A stretch of DNA of 31,191 nucleotides, taken from assembly GCA_035527835.1 (NCBI GenBank), contig DATKZS010000209.1:1-31191 (forward strand). Direction: 5' to 3'. Positions 23,798 through 31,191 of this stretch are shown here, one piece after another. The notes beneath the pieces are model-generated. The model ran no database searches. It had not been told where the DNA came from and saw only the letters and a list, made by a program, of their open reading frames with translations. The stretch comes from DATKZS01 sp035527835 [NCBI: bacterium] (lineage in GTDB: Bacteria; RBG-13-61-14). A program made the translations under genes and the position numbers. The stretch's first letter is position 1, and every line of letters starts with the position of its first letter.

Positions 23798-25375
23798 TTA
23801 GAAATTGCCGGGATATCCGGTGATGTCCTGAATCTCTTGATAGAGGGGCTGTAAGCGCTGATACATCTTGCTGTACACCCGGTGGTACAACTCCCGGTAG
23901 AGGTCCTGGTTTTCCGGTATGGGATGGAAGACCTCTTTGATCCTGGTCATTTCTTTTACGGCGGCGTGGAAATCGGGGTACAACTTGAGCCCGACGGCCG
24001 CGTCAATGGCCGCGCCGAGGGCCGAGGTTTCATGGGTGTGAGGCCGGTGCACCGGCAACCCGAAAATATCCGCGACGATCTGCACGATGGCATCGCTCTG
24101 GGAGCCGCCTCCCGAGACCGTGATTGCCGTAACCGGGGTCTTATTTTTCTTTTCCGTCAACCGCGCGCCGTCTTTCAAGGCGAAGACCATGCCTTCCACG
24201 ATCGCGCGGTACAGGTGGCTCCTGGTATGCACGTCGCCGAAGCCGATAATGGCGCCCTTGCTATACCAGGCGACTTCCGGCCCGGGCGTCCAGTATGGCT
24301 GGAGCACCAGGCCCATGGAACCCGGCGGCACACCTTTGATCAGTTTTTCCAGGAGCTCCTCGGGAGAGGCCTTTCCTTCCAAGGCTTCGAGCCGCTCTTT
24401 AAGGCCGAACTCCTGCTTGAACCAGGTAATCATCCACGTGCCTCTCAGCACCGCCACCTCGGTATAGTACTGCCCGGGGATGGCGGAGGGGAAAGGCGGC
24501 CACAACGGTCTCAGCTCGACGTACTTTTCATTTTGCGCATTTACCGTGGCGGTGGTCCCGAAGCTCAGGCACAAGTTCTCCGGCGTCAGGCAGCCCGAGC
24601 CGAGCATTTCACAGGCTTTATCGTTGGCCGCGGCGATGAGGGGAAGTCCCGCGGGGATGCCGGTTTCTTCGGATGCCATTGGGGAGACATGCCCCAGAAG
24701 CTCGGCGGGCGCGACGAGTTCGGGCAATTTATCTTTCTCGATCGGGAACAAGCGCCATTTGGGGTCGAGATTGCCGGCCCATCGTCCCGTCTTTATATTG
24801 AAAGGCACGTATCCCACGATGTTAGCGCTTGAGTCCATGAATTCCCCGGTCAGCCGGCGGGTGAGGTATCCTGAAAGGAAGAGGTACTTATGCGTTTTTT
24901 CCCAGATCTCGGGCTGGTTCTGTCTGATCCAGTTCGCCTCGCAATCCCGGACGACCCCCTCCAGCAGGTCAAGGAACCTCAGCGATTTAACAATGGGTTT
25001 GGCCATGCGGGGAAGCACCTTCCAGGCGTCCGCCTTTCGCTGATCGAGCCAGACAATAGCGGGCCGGAGCGGTTTCCCGTTGATATCGAGATTAATCATG
25101 GTGCCGCGCTGAGTGGTCAGGGTTACGCCTTGAATGCTTTCCTTCATCTCGACGGAATTGAGCATGAGTTGGCGGCAGGTTTGGCCGAGCATGGTCCAGT
25201 AATATTCGGGGTCCTGCTCCGCCCATCCCGGGCGCGCGGAGAAGTAAGGCTCGATCGGCGTTTTAACCAGATTCCGAATTTGGCCTTTCAGGTCAATCAA
25301 GGCCGCGCGCATGGACTGCGTGCCCGCGTCAATGGAGAGAATTAATTCGTCGTGTTGGTGTTGCCCATTTATCAT
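23798..25375 (-). CDS. FGGY-family carbohydrate kinase
   Basis: This 525-aa cytosolic kinase phosphorylates a sugar or polyol with ATP. N-terminal ILSIDAGTQSMRAALID (12-28) is phosphate motif 1, VWLDQRK (108-114) binds substrate, AANDKACEMLGSG (249-261) holds the probable catalytic base Asp 252, SFGTTATV is phosphate 2, and TVSGGGSQSDAIVQIVADIF the adenosine motif. Substrate cannot be read: glycerol, xylulose or another polyol are options. The next genes upstream, GlpD-like and AGPS-like, favour a triose-phosphate context. Start at 25375 follows AGGGA; the frame is open a further 65 codons through the repeat element (copy B), which is not counted as part of the gene. It is the last gene of the DUF362-GlpD-AGPS-kinase block. 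Confidence 0.92.
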   Translation of the reverse strand: MINGQHQHDELILSIDAGTQSMRAALIDLKGQIRNLVKTPIEPYFSARPGWAEQDPEYYWTMLGQTCRQLMLNSVEMKESIQGVTLTTQRGTMINLDINGKPLRPAIVWLDQRKADAWKVLPRMAKPIVKSLRFLDLLEGVVRDCEANWIRQNQPEIWEKTHKYLFLSGYLTRRLTGEFMDSSANIVGYVPFNIKTGRWAGNLDPKWRLFPIEKDKLPELVAPAELLGHVSPMASEETGIPAGLPLIAAANDKACEMLGSGCLTPENLCLSFGTTATVNAQNEKYVELRPLWPPFPSAIPGQYYTEVAVLRGTWMITWFKQEFGLKERLEALEGKASPEELLEKLIKGVPPGSMGLVLQPYWTPGPEVAWYSKGAIIGFGDVHTRSHLYRAIVEGMVFALKDGARLTEKKNKTPVTAITVSGGGSQSDAIVQIVADIFGLPVHRPHTHETSALGAAIDAAVGLKLYPDFHAAVKEMTRIKEVFHPIPENQDLYRELYHRVYSKMYQRLQPLYQEIQDITGYPGNF

Positions 25376-25410
25376 TTTGCCATCCCTGGGCCGTCTTCGA
25401 TTTGTAATTA

Positions 25411-25671
25411 CACTCTTGTCCAAAATAGGCCGTAAGAAAACCGCCAAGACGCCAAGAGCGCCAAGGATCGCCAAGTAAATCATGATGTTTCTTCGCGGCC
25501 CGGCAAAGAACAGCTCCGGAGCGTCGGCCCCAACCGGCTTGGCGAACCGGCCGACGGGAGCGCCAAGCAAGAAACATTCGCACCCAAGCCCTCTTAAATC
25601 TTGTTTAAAAATAATCCTTGGCGCTCTTGGCGTCTTGGCGGTTCTCCGGTCCGTTTATTTTGGACAGCACT
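25411..25671 (+). mobile_element. MITE-like palindromic element, copy B
   Basis: The 261-bp element has inverted ends CACTCTTGTCCAAAATA and (reverse complement) AGTGCTGTCCAAAATA. Perfect 30-bp arm cores lie at 25439-25468 and 25614-25643, with a nested hairpin CTTGGCG (25538-25544) / CGCCAAG (25561-25567). GTAATTA occurs just before the left end (25404-25410) and just after the right end (25672-25678), a likely 7-bp target duplication. No transposase. It lies four bases after the end of the flavoprotein gene (the duplication includes its stop codon) and 35 bases before the kinase, so it would be transcribed as a very long hairpin. Confidence 0.85.
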
Positions 25672-25675
25672 GTAA

Positions 25676-27394
25676 TTATGTTATTTCCCGCTTCCCGTTC
25701 TCCGGCGGATCAAGGGCCAGCTGCCCGCCGGGGTTCATGATGTTGTTCGGGTCGAAATGCCTTTTCAGCGCCCGCAGCACTTCCATCTGTTCTTTTCCGA
25801 GATGTTGCTCCATCCACGGAGCCAGTAATTTCCCGACGCCGTGATGATGGCTTATGGAGCCGCCGTTTTCTATTATTTTATTGACAATCCCCGCATAAAA
25901 TTTGAAGTATTCTTCCATGGAGTCGGGTTTAAGAATAAAGATGAAATATAGATTGGTCCCATTGGGATAGAAGTGCGACGCATGGGTCATGCAGATTGTT
26001 CCGGGCCTGCTTTTGATATATGACCGGACCTCCCGGTGCAGTTTGTGGAGGTTGTCCCATGTAACCGAGGACTCAAGGGTATCGGCGATAATTCCGAAGT
26101 CCATCCAATCCTCGCGCATCAAGGGTTCCTTGTATCGGGTTTTCTCCCACATCTTGGCCGGGATGCCGGTCAGGTACATGGCCCCGTGGCGGCGCGAGAC
26201 CTTCTTGATTTGCGCCTTCACGTGTCGGGCGAACCCTTTTTCGCCCTCCGCGGTCCCCATTCCGATGCACCGTTCATTGGGCTTCAGGCCCCGCAGGGCC
26301 ATCAGGCGCTCCAGCCAGGGGTTGTTCATGCCGAACAGCTTCAATCCCCGTTCGGTTTCCTCGGCGTCGGAAATTCTGTAGACGGCGGGCATTCCGAATT
26401 CGCCTTGCATGATTTCCCGGCTGGCGTTGACCGCGGCTTCCCAGGAGGGAAACATGAAAGCGAAGCGCCGGCGGTTTTCGGGCATGTATTGGAAAATTCT
26501 CATGGTCAGCTCCACGAGGATTCCAAACGCTCCTTCCGAGCCTTTCATGATATCGTTGACTTTGGGGCCGGTGGCGGTTGCCGGGTAATCCAGGGTCTTG
26601 AAAGTTCCGGAAGGCGTTACGTACTCTTGACCCAGAACCAGATGATAGGCGTCACCGTAATAGGTTGAAGCCTGTCCCGAGCCGAGCGTCACCACCCAGC
26701 CGCCCACGGAGGAAAGCTCGAAGGATTGGGGGAAGTGGCCGCAGGTATAGCTCCGGCTCACGTTGAAGCGCTCGGGAGCGTGGTTAAGGGCGTCCTCGTA
26801 ATCGGGTCCCATCAGGCCGGGCTGGACCGTCGCGGTCTGGTTGAGCTCGTTGACCTTTAAAACCTTGTTCAGATGAGTGCTCAGGACCATGGTCACGCCG
26901 CCCTTGGCGGGCGCGATTCCCAAAACCGCGGAGGAGCCTCCACTGTAAACGTAAACGGGTATTTTCCGCTGATTGCAATATTCCACGATTTTCCGCACGT
27001 CATTTTTATCCCGCGGATGAACGACCACATCGGTGACGTCCCGCAACTTGTTCAGCCGGAGATCCATGACCTCTCGAAGCATTTGTCCGCAACTGTATTT
27101 AACGCGGCTGTAATCGTCCAGGGACACGTTTTCCTCTCCGGCCAGCTCCTTGAATTTATTTATCTGCTCGCCGCTTAATCGTGGTTTTCCGTCGAGAACG
27201 ACCTTTTCATTGCCCTCGTTTTGCTTGAGCCTGAAATCATCGTCGGTCATCCCGAACTCTTCTTTAATCATCCGGACCAATCCGTCGCCGGGATGCTTGA
27301 ACTCATCGGGCTTTCCCAGCTTGAAGATGGACCGATATGAGTCGCGAGGCGGCGCTTGCTCCGTCCAATCCGGCTTGAAATCTTTTCCGTTCAT
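25676..27394 (-). CDS. FAD-binding oxidase, alkyldihydroxyacetonephosphate synthase-like
   Basis: This 572-aa flavoprotein of the VAO/PCMH type has FAD motif PVYVYSGGSSAVLG (146-159), then YTCGHFPQSFELSSVGGWV (216-234) and SGQASTYYGD, the block in which AGPS reads TGHEPDSLEFSTVGGW. Most telling is GGSISHHHGVGKL with three His at 516-518, the hallmark of alkyl-DHAP synthase, and DPNNIMNPGGQL at the end. AGPS swaps the acyl chain of acyl-DHAP for a fatty alcohol, the first step to ether lipids. Whether this bacterial homologue does so, or oxidises another hydroxy acid, is unknown. AGGAGGG precedes the ATG. Two copies of the same palindromic element, in direct orientation, flank the gene. Confidence 0.87.
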   Translation of the reverse strand: MNGKDFKPDWTEQAPPRDSYRSIFKLGKPDEFKHPGDGLVRMIKEEFGMTDDDFRLKQNEGNEKVVLDGKPRLSGEQINKFKELAGEENVSLDDYSRVKYSCGQMLREVMDLRLNKLRDVTDVVVHPRDKNDVRKIVEYCNQRKIPVYVYSGGSSAVLGIAPAKGGVTMVLSTHLNKVLKVNELNQTATVQPGLMGPDYEDALNHAPERFNVSRSYTCGHFPQSFELSSVGGWVVTLGSGQASTYYGDAYHLVLGQEYVTPSGTFKTLDYPATATGPKVNDIMKGSEGAFGILVELTMRIFQYMPENRRRFAFMFPSWEAAVNASREIMQGEFGMPAVYRISDAEETERGLKLFGMNNPWLERLMALRGLKPNERCIGMGTAEGEKGFARHVKAQIKKVSRRHGAMYLTGIPAKMWEKTRYKEPLMREDWMDFGIIADTLESSVTWDNLHKLHREVRSYIKSRPGTICMTHASHFYPNGTNLYFIFILKPDSMEEYFKFYAGIVNKIIENGGSISHHHGVGKLLAPWMEQHLGKEQMEVLRALKRHFDPNNIMNPGGQLALDPPENGKREIT

Positions 27395-27420
27395 TTAACC
27401 CTCCTGGTCAGGTAAGGGAT

Positions 27421-27682
27421 CACTCTTGTCCAAAATAGGCCGTAAGAAAACCGCCAAGACGCCAAGAGCGCCAAGGGTCGCCAAGTAAATCATGATGTTT
27501 CTTTGCGGCCCGGCAAAGAACAACTCGGAAGCGTTGGCCCCAACCGGCTTGGCGAACCGGCCGACTGGAGCGCCAAGCAAGAAACATACGCACCCAAGCC
27601 CTCTTAAAATCCTGTTAAAAAATAATCCTTGGCGCTCTTGGCGTCTTGGCGGTTCTCCGGTCCGTTTATTTTGGACAGCACT
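27421..27682 (+). mobile_element. MITE-like palindromic element, copy C
   Basis: This is the same 262-bp element, in the same orientation as copy B, with a few substitutions (for example GGGTCGCC for GGATCGCC). Outside the ends are GGTAAGGGAT (27411-27420) and GGTAATGGAT (27683-27692), nine of ten matching, a possible old target duplication. It starts nine bases beyond the glpD stop codon and ends 26 bases before the flavoprotein ATG. A frame read through it ends at a TAA touching that ATG. Confidence 0.85.
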
Positions 27683-27691
27683 GGTAATGGA

Positions 27692-29335
27692 TCATTGATC
27701 CGGCAACTTGAAAAGTTCTTTCGCTTCGTTGATCTCTTTATTCTTTCTCTCCTCGTCCCAGCCGAGCCCGTTGGCCGCCAGGTCCGCGATCCTCGAGATT
27801 TTATCATCTCCCGGAGGGCCCAGCGCGCCGATCCCGGTCCTGCGGAAAAGCACGTCTTTAAGCGTCAGGGCCATCTCATTTCTGATCGCGTAAACGGCCT
27901 GGGCGGAAATTTCTCCGTCATCATTTAGAGATTCGGAGAGGCCCCGGTCCTGGCGCGCCAGCTCGATCACCTGGCGGCATTCCCGGCCGTAAAATCGGGC
28001 CAGGCATTCAACGGTCTTTTCATCGAAGTCCCGGTTTTCAGCTTTTAATTCGTTGATAAATTGATTGATGTCTGGTATTTCACATCCGGCCAGATGCTGC
28101 CCGGCGGTTTTGCATTGACCCAGGTCCTGATTCAATTTCCTGGCCACGGTCTTCATCACGTTTTGGGCGAGGCCGCGGCTGGTGGTATATTTTCCGCCCT
28201 CCACGGTGATCAAACCCGGGAACCCGTCCCGGGCATTGTCATAGATTTCATATTTCCGGGATGATTCATACACTTCCTTGGTCTGGTCCTCCACCAGGGG
28301 CCGCAGGCCCCCGTAGGCTCGAAGGACATCGCCATATTCGATCCGCGCATTATCTCCCAGAGTTCCGTTGACGGTTTCCAGCAGCTCCAAGATGGCCGGT
28401 TTGGTGACCTTGAATTCGTCCGGATTTCCCACGTACTCTTTGTCGGTAGTGCCGATCAGGGTATGGCCCCTCCACGGGATCAGGAAAAAACCCTTGCCCG
28501 AGGGCGTGATCATCACCACCATGTGATCATTGACGAGCTTTCGGGTAATGACATGAATCCCTTCCGAGCGCCTGATCCGTCGTGAGGTATCTCCCTTGGC
28601 CAGGCCCAGGATCAGGTCCGCCCACGGCCCTCCGCAATTTACGGTCAGCTTGCCCTTCAACTCGACCTCTCGATTCCCGGCCAGGTCTTTGACCTTGACG
28701 CCCGCGACCGTTTTTCCATTCATGCCCGAGAAAATAAACCCCTCCACTTTGCAATAATTGGACACGGAAGCTCCGTGCTTGACCGCGGATTTGATAAAGG
28801 CCAGGGTCAGCCTCTCCGGAAACAGGCTTTGGCAATCATGATAAAGAAAAACCCCGGTAAGTCCTGGGGCCGGGATGACGGGTTCCAGCTCGAGGGCTTT
28901 TAGGCGAGGCATGGTCTGATGGAGCCCGATCTTTTTGCTTTGGTCCCAGGTCCGGCCCTTGTCGTAGGAGAGCAAATCGTACAGGACCATGCCTGACCTC
29001 AGCACCCACTTATTGCGGGTTATTCCGGACTGGTAGCAGGGGATCATGACCGGTATCGGGTATACCAGGTTGGGCGCGATGTTTTCCAGGGTCCGGCGTT
29101 CCCGGAGCGATTCCCGGACCATGCCGAACTCGAGATTGGCCAGGTATCTGAAGCCGCCGTGGATGAGCTTGGAGGTCGCGGCGGAGGTCGCGGCCCCAAA
29201 ATCATTTTTCTCCACCAGGGCCACGGACAATCCGCGGGAAGCCGCGTCATACGCGACCGCGGCGCCGGTGATGCCGCCGCCGATGACCAGTAAATCGAAC
29301 TCCTCGCCGAAGTAGTTTTCAATGAACCTTTCCAT
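27692..29335 (-). CDS. glpD: Glycerol-3-phosphate dehydrogenase, GlpD/GlpA-like flavoprotein
   Basis: The 547-aa FAD enzyme probably oxidises sn-glycerol 3-phosphate to dihydroxyacetone phosphate and passes electrons to a quinone at the membrane face. DLLVIGGGITGAAVAYDAAS (14-33) is the Rossmann start, TSAATSKLIHGGFRYL (50-65) the GlpD signature, and the C-terminal DAO-type region has VEDQTKEVYESS and LITVEGGKYTTSRGLAQ. A C-terminal helical domain of about 150 residues follows, as in GlpD. No strong Shine-Dalgarno precedes the ATG; it starts 24 bases after the DUF362 gene stop and may be coupled to it. The gene symbol is by family; G3P specificity is inferred, supported by the neighbouring kinase and AGPS-like gene. 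Confidence 0.88.
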   Translation of the reverse strand: MERFIENYFGEEFDLLVIGGGITGAAVAYDAASRGLSVALVEKNDFGAATSAATSKLIHGGFRYLANLEFGMVRESLRERRTLENIAPNLVYPIPVMIPCYQSGITRNKWVLRSGMVLYDLLSYDKGRTWDQSKKIGLHQTMPRLKALELEPVIPAPGLTGVFLYHDCQSLFPERLTLAFIKSAVKHGASVSNYCKVEGFIFSGMNGKTVAGVKVKDLAGNREVELKGKLTVNCGGPWADLILGLAKGDTSRRIRRSEGIHVITRKLVNDHMVVMITPSGKGFFLIPWRGHTLIGTTDKEYVGNPDEFKVTKPAILELLETVNGTLGDNARIEYGDVLRAYGGLRPLVEDQTKEVYESSRKYEIYDNARDGFPGLITVEGGKYTTSRGLAQNVMKTVARKLNQDLGQCKTAGQHLAGCEIPDINQFINELKAENRDFDEKTVECLARFYGRECRQVIELARQDRGLSESLNDDGEISAQAVYAIRNEMALTLKDVLFRRTGIGALGPPGDDKISRIADLAANGLGWDEERKNKEINEAKELFKLPDQ

Positions 29336-29359
29336 TTATTTGCTGCCGTGGCTGCCCTT

Positions 29360-30835
29360 TTATCTGAGCTTGATGAAGTTGGCCAGGGGATTGGTCATCC
29401 TTCCACTGCTTTGGTTCATCCTTGCCTGGAGAAGAAGGGCCAAGCTTTTTAAGGGATTGAGCGGCGGCGCCAATTTGAGAGGGCTGACCTTCATCAAATG
29501 GCACATGGCTTCGACCACCGCCGTCAGGTCATTGCACTCGCGGCTCATGTAAACCTTGCGCCGGCCCAGGCGGTCCACCAGCCTCCGCCCTATTTCCTTG
29601 ACCGCGCAGGGGCCGACCACGAAGACCGGGCCTTGGATGCTCTCAATCACGTCATCGTCAAACCCCTTGCCCATTATCAGGGTCCATCCGCCTTTGCCGT
29701 GATGATCGAAAGACATCAATTGAAGGTTGCTGAGGGGGTTGTTCACGCAGCCCTCCCGGCAGGCCCTTTCGTTTCCCTTGATGATTACTACGTCCGCGGG
29801 AAATTCCTGGATCAGGTCGTCGGGGTATTGGCCGCCGTATTGAGACCACTCATGGAGAAGGTCCAGGTCGTCGTATCGGGAGTAATCCCCGGTTATTGTT
29901 ATGTCCCGTTCACTTTCGATTCCGTCTCCCAGTCCTCTTTCCAGGGCGATCTTCAGATGGGGAACGTCTTCGATCCTCTTGCCGAAAATCCTTGCGCCCA
30001 CGATGTCAACGGCCACCACGTTCAAACCGCCGACCAGAACTCGAAATGGCCTGACACAGCGATCGGCCAGGGCCAGGGCCGGATAATGACCGTAAATGGT
30101 CCCCTCCACCCCCTCGATCAGGGTAACGTCGGGCCGAACGTGGGACAGAACGTCAACGAGCTTGTGGTGAAGATTGTAATTATGGTCGGGACTCCGGTCG
30201 GGGTGAATCGGAAATCCCCACTGGTTTTTGATCCCCAGAGTGACCACCGACATGGAATGGGTTTTGAGCTTGGGAATGCTGACATACAGGTTGGAGTCCT
30301 TTTCCCTGATCAGCTTTTCATGGACGGTCCGCGGCATCCTGAATTTTGCAAGCTCATATCCTTGCGGGTCGCTGCTCACCGGTCCCTTTCCCGGAAAGTC
30401 GTATTCCACCTCATCATCTTCATCGAGGTAAACCGGGACCGCGCCGGTCCTCTGGCACAAGGCGTTGTAGCCGGTCATCTCGAACACTAACCTGGTATAG
30501 GCGGCCTGGGTGCAGTTCTCGATCACATATACCTTTCGCGCGCCCGCCTTGAACCAGTAACGGACCGCGGCCTCGACGACCTCGGGGCGGGTGTGGACAT
30601 AGGCGTTGGGCCCGACCACGTTCGGCTTGAGATAAACGTCGCCGCTTGACTTGAGCAAACTCGCTCCGCCCAAAGCGTCGAATATGTTCTTCACGGCCGC
30701 GGTTATTTCCTTGACCAGCTCCCGGCTCAAAGGAAGGAACTTGGCTTTGCTCTCCCCGCCCTGCTCCGCGGACAACCTTTTTATTATCACGGTGTTCTTA
30801 ATGGCTCTTCCCTCCAATTCAGGCGGCGATGTCAT
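29360..30835 (-). CDS. DUF362 domain protein
   Basis: The 491-aa protein has the DUF362 marks: VYLKPNVVGP (67-76), GARKVYVIENC, and PKLKTHSMSVVTLGIKNQWG (188-207), then VEGTIYGHYP and VDIVGARIFG. The family has no settled function; some members carry ferredoxin domains, but here there is none. Scattered Cys pairs such as RACREGCVNN could bind a metal. It has no signal peptide and lies first in the block, 24 bases before glpD. The start is uncertain: a TATAAT at 30844-30849 would put transcription almost on ATG 30835, and GTG about 14 codons later lies behind GGAGGGA. A maturation or electron-transfer role for the downstream flavoenzymes is only a guess. Confidence 0.85.
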   Translation of the reverse strand: MTSPPELEGRAIKNTVIIKRLSAEQGGESKAKFLPLSRELVKEITAAVKNIFDALGGASLLKSSGDVYLKPNVVGPNAYVHTRPEVVEAAVRYWFKAGARKVYVIENCTQAAYTRLVFEMTGYNALCQRTGAVPVYLDEDDEVEYDFPGKGPVSSDPQGYELAKFRMPRTVHEKLIREKDSNLYVSIPKLKTHSMSVVTLGIKNQWGFPIHPDRSPDHNYNLHHKLVDVLSHVRPDVTLIEGVEGTIYGHYPALALADRCVRPFRVLVGGLNVVAVDIVGARIFGKRIEDVPHLKIALERGLGDGIESERDITITGDYSRYDDLDLLHEWSQYGGQYPDDLIQEFPADVVIIKGNERACREGCVNNPLSNLQLMSFDHHGKGGWTLIMGKGFDDDVIESIQGPVFVVGPCAVKEIGRRLVDRLGRRKVYMSRECNDLTAVVEAMCHLMKVSPLKLAPPLNPLKSLALLLQARMNQSSGRMTNPLANFIKLR

Positions 30836-30843
30836 CCGGGGAT

Positions 30844-30849
30844 ATTATA
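30844..30849 (-). promoter_or_regulatory. Perfect -10 box upstream of the DUF362 gene
   Basis: TATAAT on the minus strand (30849-30844), nine bases before the ATG at 30835; no good -35 box is seen at 16-18 bp. It would give a near-leaderless message or support a later start codon. The stretch 30850-30995 shows no gene. Confidence 0.4.
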
Positions 30850-30995
30850 CATGGCGGCAATATCTTTTTCTCCCGGCGTCGCGCGGCTGGAAAGAGAGCC
30901 GGCTGATTGCTTCTTGTGCCGCGCGGGCCATATCTGTATGCTGGAACAACGACGATGCGTCCCGGTTGAACATCATTATCATACTATCTTGGAGC

Positions 30996-31191
30996 AGTGC
31001 TGTCCAAAATAAACGCACCGGAAAACCGCCAAGACGCCAAGAGCGCCGAGGATTAATTTTGAAGAGGGCTTGGGTGCGAGTGTTTTCCGCTTGGCGCTCC
31101 CGTCGGGCGGTTCGCCAAGTCGGTTGGAGTCACTGCCCTGTAGTTGTTTTTTATTGGGCCGCCAAGAAATATCATGATTTACTTGGCGATC
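30996..31191 (-). mobile_element. MITE-like palindromic element, copy D (inverted, cut by window end)
   Basis: It begins AGTGCTGTCCAAAATAAACG and matches the reverse complement of copies A-C, with clearly more differences in the middle; the far end lies outside the window. It stands about 150 bp upstream of the DUF362 gene. Confidence 0.8.

Noticed and set aside
27421-27682. Attachment site or integron site
   Set aside because: The structure is a long inverted repeat with four copies and no integrase; a MITE-like element explains it better.

Overview
The window is bacterial, GC-rich and gene-dense: Shine-Dalgarno sites, sigma70-type promoters, SecG, a DciA-type helicase loader and a tRNA-Leu are all present. 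Twin-arginine glycosidases, an S55 (SpoIVB-type) protein, a gamma-glutamyltransferase and many small palindromic intergenic repeats suggest an uncultured, probably diderm, environmental lineage. I cannot name the phylum from sequence alone. No rRNA, CRISPR array, phage genes or complete transposase gene was seen.

Layout. (1) 1-5 kb: the end of a palindromic mobile repeat, a PLP aminotransferase, an exported GH29 alpha-L-fucosidase, and a CrtI/retinol-saturase-like FAD oxidoreductase. (2) 5-8.4 kb: an exported GH3 glycosidase, a repeat patch, an orphan HicB-like gene and dciA, then a second type of palindromic element. (3) 8.4-14.3 kb, minus strand: an S55-family protein, a secreted beta-propeller protein and gamma-glutamyltransferase, probably one operon with a recognisable promoter. 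(4) 14.4-17.7 kb, plus strand: a GPH sugar symporter (TTGACA-17-TATAGT promoter) overlapping an RDD membrane protein, then a FabH-type ketoacyl synthase. (5) 17.7-22.5 kb: a C_GCAxxG_C_C protein behind a truncated NUDIX gene, a rubredoxin-like membrane protein with a small siroheme protein, a crotonase, an alpha/beta hydrolase, and a methyltransferase behind a truncated SDR gene. (6) 22.7-23.5 kb: secG and tRNA-Leu(GAG). (7) 23.8-31 kb, minus strand: DUF362 protein, GlpD-like dehydrogenase, alkyl-DHAP-synthase-like flavoprotein and FGGY kinase.

The most notable block is region 7. Three copies of a ~261-bp palindromic element (MITE-like) lie in it: one upstream of the first gene, one between glpD and the flavoprotein gene, and one between that gene and the kinase. 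A fourth copy is at the window's left edge. Kinase (glycerol to G3P?), GlpD-like enzyme (G3P to DHAP) and AGPS-like enzyme (acyl-DHAP to alkyl-DHAP) would form a chemically sensible route toward ether-lipid precursors, with an unassigned DUF362 protein first in the operon. This is an inference: the kinase substrate is unknown and no DHAP acyltransferase or fatty-alcohol-forming reductase is in the window.

The glycosidases and the GPH symporter point to use of fucosylated or beta-linked plant or algal glycans. At least six different short repeat families sit at gene ends, which indicates active remodelling of intergenic DNA.
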